Shown: one piece after another, positions 9,505-17,953 of the stretch
How the letters are laid out: each line of letters opens with the position of its first letter
Numbering within the stretch: position 1 is the stretch's first letter
Assembly (NCBI GenBank): GCA_002412965.1
Contig: DHWB01000004.1
Span: forward strand, 248,001 to 312,000
From: Desulfomicrobium sp. UBA5193
Lineage (GTDB): Bacteria > Desulfobacterota > Desulfovibrionia > Desulfovibrionales > Desulfomicrobiaceae
Length of the DNA: 64,000 nt
Direction: 5' to 3'
Program-made: the position numbers and the translations under genes
Notes under the pieces: model-generated
Told to the model about the DNA's origin: nothing
Seen by the model: only the letters and a program-made list of their open reading frames with translations
Databases searched by the model: none

Positions 9505-10530
9505 ATGTTTTTCAGTAAACTTTTCGGTTTTCTCGGTAAAAATCTGGCCATGGACCTCGGCACGGCCAATACGCTTCTTTATTCGCCCAAGGACGGGATC
9601 GTGCTCAACGAGCCTTCCGTGGTCGCCCTCGATATCCGCAACGACACAATCCTCGCGGTGGGCAGGGAAGCCAAGGAGTATCTTGGCCGCACCCCGGAGC
9701 GGATTCGGGCCGTGCGTCCCTTGAAGGATGGAGTCATTGCCGATTTCGAGGTCACCAAGGTCATGATCGCCTACTTCATCCGCAAGGTCATCACCGGCAT
9801 GCGCATCGTCAAACCGCGCATGGTCATCTGCGTGCCTGCCGGCATCACCCAGGTTGAAAAAAGGGCGGTCATCGAGTCGGCCCTGCAGGCGGGGGCGCGC
9901 GAGGTCAAGCTGATCGAGGAGCCCATGGCTGCGGCCATCGGCGCAGGTCTGCCCATCCACGAGCCCCGTGGCAACATGGTCGTCGACATTGGCGGCGGTA
10001 CGACGGAGGTCGCGGTGATTTCGCTGTCGGCCGTGGCCTATTCCGAATCCGTGCGCATCGCCGGGGACGAGATCAACGACGCCATTCAGCGCTACGTGCA
10101 GGACGAATTTCAGCTTTTGATCGGTGAGAACATGGCCGAAGCGGCCAAGATTCACATCGCCTCGGCCGTGCCCCTGGCCGAACCCATGCAGTACCGGGTG
10201 GCGGGGAAAAACCTGGTTGACGGCAATCCCAAGTCGATCATGCTGACCGACGCCCATGTGCGCGAGGCCATCAAGGAGCCGGTGGCCGCCATCGTCGCCG
10301 CCGTGCGCCGTGCTCTGGAAAAGACTCCGCCCGAGTTGGTGGCGGACATCGCCACCAACGGGCTGCTTCTGGCCGGTGGCGGAGCGCTCTTGAAGGGCCT
10401 GGACAAGCTCATCACGCAGCAGAGCTCCCTCATGGTGCATATCGACGACGACCCGTTGACTACGGTGGTGCGGGGGACGGGGCGGTCGATGGAGGACGAG
10501 GCGAGCTTTTCGAAGGTTTACATCAACTAG
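9505..10530 (+). CDS. mreB: Rod shape-determining protein MreB
   Basis: A 341-residue bacterial actin that assembles at the inner membrane and directs the elongasome. Phosphate-1 loop DLGTANTLLY lies near residue 17. GGGTTEVAVISL and the adenosine motif LAGGGALLKGLD are present. The length is normal. AGGTAGGAACAC precedes the ATG. The mreC, mreD, mrdA and rodA genes that often follow mreB are absent here. Instead the 3' end overlaps the convergent Nudix gene by 8 bases. This is therefore either the lone mreB or a second paralogue. Confidence 0.95.
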   Translation: MFFSKLFGFLGKNLAMDLGTANTLLYSPKDGIVLNEPSVVALDIRNDTILAVGREAKEYLGRTPERIRAVRPLKDGVIADFEVTKVMIAYFIRKVITGMRIVKPRMVICVPAGITQVEKRAVIESALQAGAREVKLIEEPMAAAIGAGLPIHEPRGNMVVDIGGGTTEVAVISLSAVAYSESVRIAGDEINDAIQRYVQDEFQLLIGENMAEAAKIHIASAVPLAEPMQYRVAGKNLVDGNPKSIMLTDAHVREAIKEPVAAIVAAVRRALEKTPPELVADIATNGLLLAGGGALLKGLDKLITQQSSLMVHIDDDPLTTVVRGTGRSMEDEASFSKVYIN

Positions 10531-11044
10531 CGCCCTGGCGGTGCAGGCGGGTCTTCCACACGGTCAACAGGGTTGGGGTGAGCTGGTCCGGATATGAAGA
10601 GGCCAGGGCGTCGAGTTCGTCCTGATCGACGATGAGGAAAGCGAGGTCGCGGGCCAGGGCCTGCGCGATCTGGTCCGGCATGCTGCCGCCCAAAACTTCC
10701 ACGATCTCATCGCCGGTGCCTGCGTCCCCGGTAACGGTCAGGATGTGGCGCAGACTCTCAACGAGTTCTCGCGCGACCGGGGGCAGATGGCGTTCGGCGG
10801 CCTCCTCGGCGGCTTCCCCTGCGCCGATGTGTCCGCTTCCCGCAATGTCCCAGCGTCCCGGATACAGGGCATGGGTTTTGTCCAGTCTGCGCAGGATCAG
10901 CCGGCCTTTGGGGTCCGTCAGCAGCAGCATGAATCCCCGGTGCCTGAGTCCCTGCTGATGGATCTGCTCTGCGTTCATGACGGCCAGGGGCCGATTTTCC
11001 GCGTCCACCACATAGATCCGTTCCGGGTACGATTCTGTCGACAT
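10523..11044 (-). CDS. Nudix-fold protein with degraded Nudix box
   Basis: A 173-residue protein that resembles the isopentenyl-isomerase/YfcD-like branch of the Nudix superfamily: VVDAENRPL, then LRHRGFMLLL, then YPGRWDIAGSGH. The box itself is broken. G71-x5-E77-x7-R85 is kept, but the REUxEE core reads RHLPPV (85-90), so the metal-binding glutamates are missing. Hydrolase activity is therefore doubtful. Start ATG 11044 matches the domain start and has GTGGAAAA upstream. The longer frame to 11083 is not supported. The gene ends inside the last codons of mreB and diverges from rimI with a 27-base gap. Confidence 0.75.
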   Translation of the reverse strand: MSTESYPERIYVVDAENRPLAVMNAEQIHQQGLRHRGFMLLLTDPKGRLILRRLDKTHALYPGRWDIAGSGHIGAGEAAEEAAERHLPPVARELVESLRHILTVTGDAGTGDEIVEVLGGSMPDQIAQALARDLAFLIVDQDELDALASSYPDQLTPTLLTVWKTRLHRQGAS

Positions 11045-11071
11045 GATTTTTCCACACTGCCTAAGGGGTTG

Positions 11072-11536
11072 ATGATGCGTCATTTTGGCCTGGAGCTGCG
11101 CCTTTTGGGGCCGGATGATGCTTCAAAGCTCGCTACGCTGGAGGCGAAGGTTTTTGCCGATGCCTGGGACGCCGGGCATTTTGCCGGGCTGCTGGGGCAG
11201 GATCGTTTTTTGGCCGTGGGCACCTTTGACGGCCAGGATTTGCTCGCCTATCTGACGGCCTTCAGTCTGGACGGTGAGCTTGAAATAGTCAACGTGGCGG
11301 TGGATTCCCCCTTTCGCGGGCGCGGCATCGGCAAGGAGCTCATGCTTTATTTTCTGCAAGAGGGATGTCGTCGTGGCGCGGTGCGGGCAGTGCTCGAAGT
11401 CCGCAGCGGCAACGCGGCGGCGCTTGGTCTGTACGCAAGCTGCGGTTTCACGCAGGCGGGGCTGCGCAAGGGCTACTACGCCGACAGCGGCGAGGATGCA
11501 CTTATCCTGGAGTGGCTGTTGTGCCCCGTGTCGTAG
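11072..11536 (+). CDS. rimI: Ribosomal-protein-alanine N-acetyltransferase RimI-like GNAT
   Basis: A 154-residue GNAT acetyltransferase. RimI acetylates the N-terminal alanine of ribosomal protein S18, and members of this branch are close to RimI. Acetyl-CoA loop RGRGIGKELM lies near residues 79-88, preceded by IVNVAVDSPF. The C-terminal LEVRSGNAAALGLYASCGF is the classic RimI signature. AAGGGG lies just upstream of two adjacent ATGs (11072 and 11075), and either could be used. The 3' end overlaps the GTG start of the next gene by 16 bases. Confidence 0.85.
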   Translation: MMRHFGLELRLLGPDDASKLATLEAKVFADAWDAGHFAGLLGQDRFLAVGTFDGQDLLAYLTAFSLDGELEIVNVAVDSPFRGRGIGKELMLYFLQEGCRRGAVRAVLEVRSGNAAALGLYASCGFTQAGLRKGYYADSGEDALILEWLLCPVS

Positions 11537-12132
11537 CCGACCCGGAAGCGTATTTTCGGATCCTGGCTCCTGAGCGTATGGAGGCGGAGCTCGACCTGGC
11601 GCTTCAGGCGCACGAGCGCGGCGTGCCCGTCATCGGGCCGGTCATGGGGCGGCTGCTTGAGCTTCTGTGCCGGGTCATGGGGGCCGGACGCGTGCTTGAA
11701 CTGGGTACGGCCGTCGGCTATTCGACTCTCTTTCTGGGCCGGGCCATGCGTGACGCGCGCGGGCTCTTGCTCAGCGTGGACATGCATGAGGCCCATTGCC
11801 GGGAGGCGCGCGGGAACCTTGAACGCGAGGGGCTCGGGGACAGCTGCCTCGTGGTCTGCGCCGACGCCCGGACGCTGCCCTTGGGGAAAGGGAATTTCGA
11901 CCTTGTTTTTCTGGACGTGGATCAGCGCTACTACCTCGAACTGGAACCTGTCTGTCACGCCTTGCTTCGGCCCGGCGGTCTGCTGGTGGCGGACAACACG
12001 TCCTTTGTCGACGCCCACGCCTTCAATGTCCTCCTGCGGGACGGCGGACGGTTCGACGCGGTCAATCTGTTTGCATTCCTGCCGAATCATGCGCCTGAGC
12101 AGGATGGAATCTGTCTGGCGCGCAAGAAATAA
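11521..12132 (+). CDS. O-methyltransferase, family 3 (COG4122)
   Basis: A 203-residue SAM-dependent methyltransferase of the caffeoyl-CoA/catechol O-methyltransferase type. Motif I reads VLELGTAVGYSTLFLG. LLSVDMHEAH follows as the acidic SAM-binding loop, then FDLVFLDVDQRYY as the post-II strand. LLRPGGLLVADN closes the fold. Bacterial members act on small phenols or on tRNA hydroxyuridine (TrmR), and the substrate here is open. I chose GTG 11521 with GGAG eight bases before it. The start lies within the end of rimI, implying coupling. The cyclophilin gene follows 18 bases later. Confidence 0.85.
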   Translation: MPRVVADPEAYFRILAPERMEAELDLALQAHERGVPVIGPVMGRLLELLCRVMGAGRVLELGTAVGYSTLFLGRAMRDARGLLLSVDMHEAHCREARGNLEREGLGDSCLVVCADARTLPLGKGNFDLVFLDVDQRYYLELEPVCHALLRPGGLLVADNTSFVDAHAFNVLLRDGGRFDAVNLFAFLPNHAPEQDGICLARKK

Positions 12133-12150
12133 CATCAAAGGAGACTCGTT

Positions 12151-12636
12151 ATGATAGTAATGGAAACATCCATGGGGACGATGAAGATCGAACTTTTCGC
12201 GGACAAGGCCCCCCTGACCTGCGAGAATTTTCTGGCCTATGTGCGCGACGGTTTCTACGACGGCACGATCTTTCATCGCGTCATCCCCAACTTCATGCTC
12301 CAGGGCGGCGGCATGACGGAGACCATGCGCGAAAAGGAGACGAACAAGCCCATCAAGAACGAGGCCGACAACGGACTGAGGAACCTGCGCGGGAATCTGT
12401 CCATGGCCCGCACCCAAGCCGTTGACAGCGCGACCTCGCAGTTTTTCATCAACCTGCGCGACAACGCCTTCCTTGATCACGGGGCCAGGGATTTCGGCTA
12501 TGCGGTTTTCGCCCAGGTGGTGGAAGGCCTTGAGGTCATGGACGCCATCGCGACAGTGCCTACGGGCAGCTTCGGATTTCATCAGGACGTCCCCAAGGAG
12601 CCGGTGCTCATCGTCCGCATGACCGTCGAGGACTAA
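12151..12636 (+). CDS. Cyclophilin-type peptidyl-prolyl cis-trans isomerase
   Basis: A 161-residue single-domain cyclophilin (PpiB-like) that isomerises X-Pro bonds. It has no signal peptide and is predicted cytoplasmic. Signature motifs are FHRVIPNFMLQGG, LSMARTQAVDSATSQFFIN and FGYAVFAQVVEGLEVMD. A strong AAAGGAGA lies before the ATG. It is flanked by the O-methyltransferase upstream and a hydrolase three bases downstream, so these probably share a transcript. Confidence 0.95.
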   Translation: MIVMETSMGTMKIELFADKAPLTCENFLAYVRDGFYDGTIFHRVIPNFMLQGGGMTETMREKETNKPIKNEADNGLRNLRGNLSMARTQAVDSATSQFFINLRDNAFLDHGARDFGYAVFAQVVEGLEVMDAIATVPTGSFGFHQDVPKEPVLIVRMTVED

Positions 12637-12639
12637 GGC

Positions 12640-13623
12640 GTGGTGCGGCTTCGGACCGCCTTTCCCTTTTCATCGGGACACGTCCAGACACTCTTTCCTC
12701 CGGTCTTTCGACCCAGGGCGGACGTGAGCTACGAGCGTCAGCGCCTCGAAACCTCGGACGGGGATTTTGTGGATCTGGACTGGTCCCGTGGCGGGAATGA
12801 CCGTCTGGTTCTGATCCTGCACGGCCTGGAAGGGCATTCCCGCCGCAAATATGTCCTGGGCATGGCCAGGGCCGCCCGATTGCACGGGCTTGACGCCCTG
12901 GCCATGAATTTTCGTGGGTGCAGCGGGGAGCCGAACCGCAAGGTCACCATGTACCATTCCGGGTGGACCCGGGACGTGCATGAGATCCTGCTCATGGTCG
13001 ATGCCCTGGGCCGCTACCGGAGCGTGGATCTGGTGGGGTTCAGTCTGGGCGGGAACGTGATCCTCAAGTATCTGGGCGAGGAGCCGGGCAGTGTTCCCGG
13101 GCTTGTGCGCCGGGCCGTGGCCATCTCCGTGCCCTGCGACCTGGAGGACTCGGCCCGGGCATTGGCCCGGCCGCAGTGCGCGCTCTATACCCGCTATCTG
13201 CTTGACCAGCTGCGAAAGAAGATTATTGAAAAGGGTCGTCTTTTTCCGGGGGAGCTCGATCTGGAAGGGGTCGGAAAACTGCGCACCTTTCGCCAGTTTG
13301 ACGACAGGTTCACGGCCCCGTTGCATGGATTCCGCGACGCCCAGGACTATTGGCGCCGTTCCAGCTCAAGACAATATCTGACCGCGATTGATCGGCAAAC
13401 CTGCATCATTAATGCCCTGAACGATCCTTTTTTGGGGCCTGGTTGCTATCCCCGGGAAGAAGTCCGCACCAACGGTGATCTCTTTCTGATCACCCCCGAA
13501 ACCGGGGGGCACGTTGGATTTGTCGGTTCCGGCCTAGACGGGATGTACTGGTCCGAGTGGATGGCGATGCGGTTCCTGCTGAAACCCCTTGACGCTGATG
13601 TGCAGGAATGTGTCGTTCGCTGA
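12640..13623 (+). CDS. YheT/ABHD-like alpha/beta hydrolase
   Basis: A 327-residue alpha/beta hydrolase of the YheT (embryogenesis-associated EMB8/ABHD1) family. It opens with FSSGHVQTLFPP, typical of the family. The oxyanion region is LILHGLEGHSRRKY, with FRGCSGEPNRK following. The nucleophile elbow is GFSLGGN. The likely catalytic His is in ETGGHVGFVG. Family members act on esters, and the natural substrate is unknown. GTG 12640 is the only start that keeps the conserved N-terminus. It lies three bases after the cyclophilin stop, so the two are likely coupled. Confidence 0.87.
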   Translation: MVRLRTAFPFSSGHVQTLFPPVFRPRADVSYERQRLETSDGDFVDLDWSRGGNDRLVLILHGLEGHSRRKYVLGMARAARLHGLDALAMNFRGCSGEPNRKVTMYHSGWTRDVHEILLMVDALGRYRSVDLVGFSLGGNVILKYLGEEPGSVPGLVRRAVAISVPCDLEDSARALARPQCALYTRYLLDQLRKKIIEKGRLFPGELDLEGVGKLRTFRQFDDRFTAPLHGFRDAQDYWRRSSSRQYLTAIDRQTCIINALNDPFLGPGCYPREEVRTNGDLFLITPETGGHVGFVGSGLDGMYWSEWMAMRFLLKPLDADVQECVVR

Positions 13624-13708
13624 GGCCTGTGTCCTGCGAAGTGCAGTTTTGTGCGCGGTCCGGGGTTGCACATCCCGGCTTTGTTCAAGCTGACTGGGAT
13701 GTTGGATG

Positions 13709-13725
13709 CTGGCACGGTCGATGCT
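13709..13725 (+). promoter_or_regulatory. Sigma-54 (RpoN) promoter for htrA
   Basis: The sequence CTGGCACGGTCGATGCT matches the sigma-54 consensus YTGGCACGrNNNTTGCW except for one base (A for the first T of the -12 element). The GG at 13711-13712 and GC at 13723-13724 have exactly ten bases between them. It points to a transcript start near 13736, 23 bases before the htrA ATG and just ahead of its ribosome site. An enhancer-binding protein would be needed, and I did not identify its site. Confidence 0.65.
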
Positions 13726-13758
13726 TCCTTGAGTTTATCTACGAATCGGAGGTCTTTC

Positions 13759-15180
13759 ATGAAATATGCAATTCGTTCTCTTGCGGTACTTTTCATTTTT
13801 CTGGCGTCGGCATCCATGGCCGCGCAGTTGCCCGACTTCACCGAACTGGCCGAAAATTCGGGACAGGCCGTGGTCAACATCAGCACGGTCAAAATCGTCA
13901 AGAGTCAGCGCAACATGCAGCCGTTTTTCCACAAAGGCCCCAAGGGGCAGGAACCTTTCGGCGATTTTTTCGAACAGTTTGAACGCTTCTTCGGTGAGCA
14001 GGGACGCGGTGTGCCGCGTGAACAGCGCTCCCTGGGGTCGGGTTTTATTTTTTCCGCCGACGGCTTCATCGTCACCAACAACCATGTCATAGAAGGCGCG
14101 GATTCCATCAAGGTCAATCTGCTGGCGGAAAAGAACGGGGAGCTTTCCTACGACGCCGAGGTCATCGGCACCGACAAGGAGACCGATCTGGCCCTGCTGA
14201 AGATCAAGGCCGAGAAGCCCCTGCCGTATCTGGCCTTTGGTGATTCCGACGCACTCAAGGTCGGGCAGTGGGTCATGGCCATCGGCAACCCCTTCGGCCT
14301 GGATCACACCGTCACGGCCGGCATTGTCAGCGCCAAGGGCCGGGCCATCGGCGCAGGACCCTACGACAACTTCATTCAGACCGATGCCTCCATCAATCCC
14401 GGCAATAGCGGCGGCCCGCTCCTCAATCTCGACGGTCAGGTCATCGGCATCAACACGGCCATCATCGCTTCAGGGCAGGGTATCGGGTTCGCCATTCCGA
14501 GCAGTTTGGCCAAGCAGGTGATTGAGCAGCTCAAAGAATACAAGAGTGTCAAGCGCGGCTGGCTCGGCGTTTCCATCCAGGATGTGGACGAAAATTCCGC
14601 CAAGGCGCTGGGCCTGACGGACACTCGTGGCGCCCTTGTCTCGTCGGTGACCGCGGGTGATCCTGCGGAACAGGCCGGAATCAGGGCCGGAGATGTCATC
14701 GTGGCCGTGGAAGGGGTGTCCGTGGATGACGCTGGCGATTTGACTCGCAAAATCGGTGATCTTCTGCCCGGCGTGAAGATCACGCTCTCCGTCTGGAGAG
14801 CTGGGAAGGTCATCAAGCTGCCCCTCGTTCTGGGCGAACGCAATGCCGAAAAAGTCGCCCAGGGCGGGCAAGCCATCCCCGGAGCCGAGGGCGAAGAGAT
14901 CCTTGGTTTGAGCGTGCGGCCCGTGACCGAGGCCGAGGTCAAGGCCTTGGAACTGGAGCGGATTGGCGGACTTCTGGTGCTGGAAATGAGCGAGAGTTCC
15001 TCGGCCGCGCAAAACGGCCTTGCCGTGGGAGACGTCATTCTGGAGGCCAACGGCAAGGCTGTGAACACAGTCAAGGAGTTGCGCGAAGTGATAGACGGTG
15101 ACGGCAAGTCCAAGGGTGTCGTCATGCTACTCATCAAGCGTCAGGGCAAGAATGTGTTCCGCACGGTTCCGCTCTCCTGA
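13759..15180 (+). CDS. Periplasmic serine protease/chaperone HtrA (DegP/DegQ family)
   Basis: A 473-residue Do-like protease. A signal peptide covers about residues 1-22 (MKYAIRSLAVLF to SMAAQ), so it acts in the periplasm. The trypsin-like triad is His109 (NNHVIEG), Asp143 (TDLALLK) and Ser217 (NPGNSGGPL). Two PDZ domains follow, at about 265-355 and 380-470. It degrades or refolds misfolded envelope proteins. ATG 13759 has CGGAGG upstream and gives a proper signal peptide; the longer frame from 13651 does not. The upstream region carries a near-consensus sigma-54 promoter instead of the sigma-E control known from Escherichia coli degP. ispE follows after 35 bases. Confidence 0.94.
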   Translation: MKYAIRSLAVLFIFLASASMAAQLPDFTELAENSGQAVVNISTVKIVKSQRNMQPFFHKGPKGQEPFGDFFEQFERFFGEQGRGVPREQRSLGSGFIFSADGFIVTNNHVIEGADSIKVNLLAEKNGELSYDAEVIGTDKETDLALLKIKAEKPLPYLAFGDSDALKVGQWVMAIGNPFGLDHTVTAGIVSAKGRAIGAGPYDNFIQTDASINPGNSGGPLLNLDGQVIGINTAIIASGQGIGFAIPSSLAKQVIEQLKEYKSVKRGWLGVSIQDVDENSAKALGLTDTRGALVSSVTAGDPAEQAGIRAGDVIVAVEGVSVDDAGDLTRKIGDLLPGVKITLSVWRAGKVIKLPLVLGERNAEKVAQGGQAIPGAEGEEILGLSVRPVTEAEVKALELERIGGLLVLEMSESSSAAQNGLAVGDVILEANGKAVNTVKELREVIDGDGKSKGVVMLLIKRQGKNVFRTVPLS

Positions 15181-15215
15181 GCGAAACGTTTGGAGCGTGT
15201 GCTGGTGAGAATGGC

Positions 15216-16103
15216 ATGACCTGGAAACTCTGCGCCGGATGCAAGGTCAACCTCTATCTCGATATCGTCGGGGTGCGGGAGGACGGCTATCATGAAATTG
15301 AGAGCCTTTTTTACCCGCTCCCGGCGCCATGCGACATCCTGACCGTGGAGGAGATCCAAGAAGAAGGGCTGCGCCTGACCTCATCCAGCGCCGCCTTGGC
15401 AACGCCGGAGAATATTCTGGCCAAGGCCTATGGCCGCTTTGCAGGGGTTACAGGTTTTTCGCCTGGTCTTGCCCTTCATCTTCACAAGAACATTCCCATG
15501 GGCGCGGGCTTGGGGGGCGGCAGCAGCGATGCGGCGGCTTTCCTGGCCTGGCTCAACTCCCGGGCCGGGGAGAGGGCGCTTGGCGAAGCTGACTTGGCTG
15601 GTCTGGCCCTGTCTCTGGGGGCTGATGTGCCCTTTTTTCTGAAGAATCAGCCCGCCTGGGTCACGGGCATTGGCGAAAAGCTTGAGCCGGTGCCCTTTGA
15701 TCTTGGGGATTACATTGTGCTGGTGGTCTGTCCGGCGGTGCACGTCAACACAGGATGGGCGTACAGGCGTTGGGACGAGTTGTTCGCCCGAGGGCGCGTG
15801 CGGCCAAGAAAAGAGTTGACACCTGAAAATAGCCCTATTATGAGTCTTTGCTTCACGAAACCACCCAAGCTTTGGAATGGATTTGAAGAAGTAGTTTTTC
15901 AAGAATTTCCAATACTTTACGGAATCAAAAAGCAGATCCTGGAGCACTCCGCCGATGCCTGCGTCATGAGTGGCAGCGGCTCCAGTTTTGTGGCTCTTTT
16001 TTCTTCTTCCGTGTACGCCATGGACTGCGCCCGCGAGATGCGGTCGCTTGGGCATGCGTGTCACGGGATTAAGTCCGGAAAACCTTGGTATCTGGAATCG
16101 TGA
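15216..16103 (+). CDS. ispE: 4-diphosphocytidyl-2-C-methyl-D-erythritol kinase IspE
   Basis: A 295-residue GHMP kinase that phosphorylates CDP-methylerythritol in the MEP isoprenoid pathway. It starts with CAGCKVNLYLDIVGVREDGY. The ATP loop is NIPMGAGLGGGSSDAAAF, and the C-terminal MSGSGSSFVALF is the third GHMP motif. Bases 15800-15945, coding the helical part before that motif, are clearly more AT-rich than the rest of the gene. The order ispE, tRNA-Gln, prs, L25, pth recurs in Desulfovibrionales as I recall it. Confidence 0.93.
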   Translation: MTWKLCAGCKVNLYLDIVGVREDGYHEIESLFYPLPAPCDILTVEEIQEEGLRLTSSSAALATPENILAKAYGRFAGVTGFSPGLALHLHKNIPMGAGLGGGSSDAAAFLAWLNSRAGERALGEADLAGLALSLGADVPFFLKNQPAWVTGIGEKLEPVPFDLGDYIVLVVCPAVHVNTGWAYRRWDELFARGRVRPRKELTPENSPIMSLCFTKPPKLWNGFEEVVFQEFPILYGIKKQILEHSADACVMSGSGSSFVALFSSSVYAMDCAREMRSLGHACHGIKSGKPWYLES

Positions 16104-16195
16104 TGAATTCGGGTTGGGCTGCGGGTCGATAAACCTTGCGGTCTTTTTCATTTACTTGAGGAAGCCATGGGCTGCACAAGCCGGGCGACCTATGT

Positions 16196-16271
16196 TGGGG
16201 CGTCGCCAAGCTGGCAAGGCAACGGTTTTTGGTTCCGTCATTCGGAGGTTCGAATCCTCCCGCCCCAGCCA
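16196..16271 (+). tRNA. tRNA-Gln (anticodon TTG)
   Basis: A 76-base cloverleaf with encoded CCA. The acceptor arms TGGGGCG and CGCCCCA pair over 7 bp. The D arm is GCC..GGC. The anticodon loop TTTTGGT gives anticodon TTG (Gln, CAA codons). The T arm is GGAGG-TTCGAAT-CCTCC. The anticodon stem ACGGT/TCCGT has a T-T pair at its loop end. It sits between ispE and prs on the same strand, 20 bases before the prs start, so it may be co-transcribed with prs. Confidence 0.96.
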
Positions 16272-16291
16272 TTTTCAATCAAGGACAGAAT

Positions 16292-17236
16292 ATGCCACGC
16301 ATGGGTGAGCTGAAGATCGTCACGGGAACCGCAAATCCGGCACTTGCTGCCCGTATTTGCGATCATTTGGGGTGCAAGCTGACTCCTTCCCTGGTCGACA
16401 AGTTCAGTGACGGAGAGATCCGCATTGAGATGGGCGACAATGTTCGCGGTGACGATGTGTACGTGGTGCAGTCCACCTGTGCTCCGGTCAATCACAACCT
16501 GATGGAACTCTGCCTGATGCTTGATGCCTTGAAGAGGGCAAGCGCCGGTCGTGTGACCGCAGTTGTTCCCTACTTCGGCTATGCCCGACAAGATCGGAAG
16601 GTCGTGCCCAGGGCTCCCATCAGCGCCAAGCTGGTTGCGGATTTTATCACCGTGGCCGGGGTTGACCGTGTTCTGACCATCGATCTTCATTCCGGGCAGA
16701 TTCAGGGTTTTTTCAACAAGCCCGTGGACAACCTCTACGCGGCCCAGGTGCTGCTCGAATACATCCGCAAGCTCGGCGACAACCTCATTGTTGTCTCTCC
16801 CGACGCAGGCGGCACGGAGCGGGCCCGAGCCTATGCCAAGCGTCTTGGAGTCGGACTCGCCATCGTCGACAAGCGTCGCGAAGGTCCCAACAAGGCTCAA
16901 GCCATGCAGCTCATCGGCGACGTGAAGGGCAAGATCGCGGTTGTCCTCGACGACATGATCGATACGGCCGGGACCATGACCGAGGCCGGCAATCTGCTGG
17001 CGGAGAACGGGGCCGAGGATGTCGTGGCCTGCGCTTCGCATGCGGTCCTTTCCGGACCGGCGGTAGAGCGTCTGAACAATTCAGCATTTTCGCAGGTCAT
17101 TGTGACGGATACGATTCCGCTCAGTGCCCAGGCCCTGGCCAGTGATAAATTCAAGGTAATTTCCGTTGGCAGTCTTATTGCCAAGGCTATTCATAATATC
17201 CATTCCGAATCTTCGGTCAGCGTTCTTTTTAGCTGA
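16292..17236 (+). CDS. prs: Ribose-phosphate pyrophosphokinase
   Basis: A 314-residue PRPP synthase, which makes phosphoribosyl pyrophosphate from ribose-5-phosphate and ATP for nucleotide, His, Trp and NAD synthesis. Motifs include KFSDGEIRIEMGDNVRG, YFGYARQDRKVVPRAPISAK, the metal site VDRVLTIDLHSGQIQGFF and the PRPP loop VLDDMIDTAGTM. ATG 16292 has AAGGACAG upstream. The frame reaches back into the tRNA, which cannot be coding. PRPP feeds NadC, whose gene is also in this window. Confidence 0.97.
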   Translation: MPRMGELKIVTGTANPALAARICDHLGCKLTPSLVDKFSDGEIRIEMGDNVRGDDVYVVQSTCAPVNHNLMELCLMLDALKRASAGRVTAVVPYFGYARQDRKVVPRAPISAKLVADFITVAGVDRVLTIDLHSGQIQGFFNKPVDNLYAAQVLLEYIRKLGDNLIVVSPDAGGTERARAYAKRLGVGLAIVDKRREGPNKAQAMQLIGDVKGKIAVVLDDMIDTAGTMTEAGNLLAENGAEDVVACASHAVLSGPAVERLNNSAFSQVIVTDTIPLSAQALASDKFKVISVGSLIAKAIHNIHSESSVSVLFS

Positions 17237-17284
17237 GCCGGCCGAAAGAAATTGATTTTCAGTTGATGAATAAAGGAGAAAAGC

Positions 17285-17875
17285 ATGTCTGAAGTCACAA
17301 GTTTGCAGTTAACGCCTCGCGAGGAAAGGGGAAAAGGCCCTTGCTCCCGTATGCGTTCCAATGGTTTGGTTCCCGGCGTTTTCTACAATTCGAAGGGTGA
17401 AAACATCTCCTTTACTGTAGACAATCTGGCTTTGGGCAAGGCTTTCGAGAAAGTGCGCTACTCAAAGATGATTGAGCTGCAGATCGAAGTCGATGGTCAG
17501 GTGCAGAAGCGCAACGCGCTTTTCAAGAAGCTCGTGACCCATCCCGTCAAGCGCCGCTATGATCACGTCGATTTTATCGGTATCGAGCTGGACAAGGAAG
17601 TGCAGGTCACCATTCCCGTTGAAACCATCGGCCGTGCCAAGGGCGTCGTGCTGGGCGGCAAGCTGGAAGTCCTGCAGGAACGCGTCCTGGTGCGCTGTCT
17701 GCCGACCATGATCCCCGATTCCGTTGTCGTTGACGTGACGGAGCTTGAGATCAACGGCAATGTACTGGTCGATCAGCTGGCTCTACCCGAAGGGGTCACG
17801 GCCGTTTTTGATCGCAATTACGTTGTTCTCGCGATCCAGACCGCTCGCGGCGCCAAGGCCGGCGAAGAAGAATAG
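17285..17875 (+). CDS. rplY: 50S ribosomal protein L25/general stress protein Ctc
   Basis: A 196-residue L25 of the long Ctc/TL5 type that binds 5S rRNA. The N-terminal L25 domain (about 1-95) has RSNGLVPGVFYNSKGEN and the KLVTHPVKRRYDHVDF strand. The C-terminal TL5-like beta domain follows (about 100-190), with LPTMIPDSVVVDVTELEING. AAAGGAG precedes the ATG. A clear intrinsic terminator follows 11 bases after the stop, so this ends the tRNA-prs-L25 unit in whole or in part. Confidence 0.95.
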   Translation: MSEVTSLQLTPREERGKGPCSRMRSNGLVPGVFYNSKGENISFTVDNLALGKAFEKVRYSKMIELQIEVDGQVQKRNALFKKLVTHPVKRRYDHVDFIGIELDKEVQVTIPVETIGRAKGVVLGGKLEVLQERVLVRCLPTMIPDSVVVDVTELEINGNVLVDQLALPEGVTAVFDRNYVVLAIQTARGAKAGEEE

Positions 17876-17886
17876 TCATTCCTTTT

Positions 17887-17927
17887 CGAAGGCCTTGCTG
17901 TGGCAGGGCCTTCGATTCTTTTTTTTT
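17887..17927 (+). terminator. Rho-independent terminator after L25
   Basis: The inverted repeat CGAAGGCC...GGCCTTCG (17887-17894 with 17907-17914, loop TTGCTGTGGCAG) is followed by a T-rich tract of nine consecutive T. It lies between L25 and pth. Confidence 0.85.
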
Positions 17928-17953
17928 GTCCATCCCTTTTTTGACGGTTTCCC

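Noticed and set aside
13660..13684. CCGGG/CCCGG stem with CTTTG after the YheT-like gene
   Set aside because: Only five pairs and a short T tract; too weak to call a terminator.
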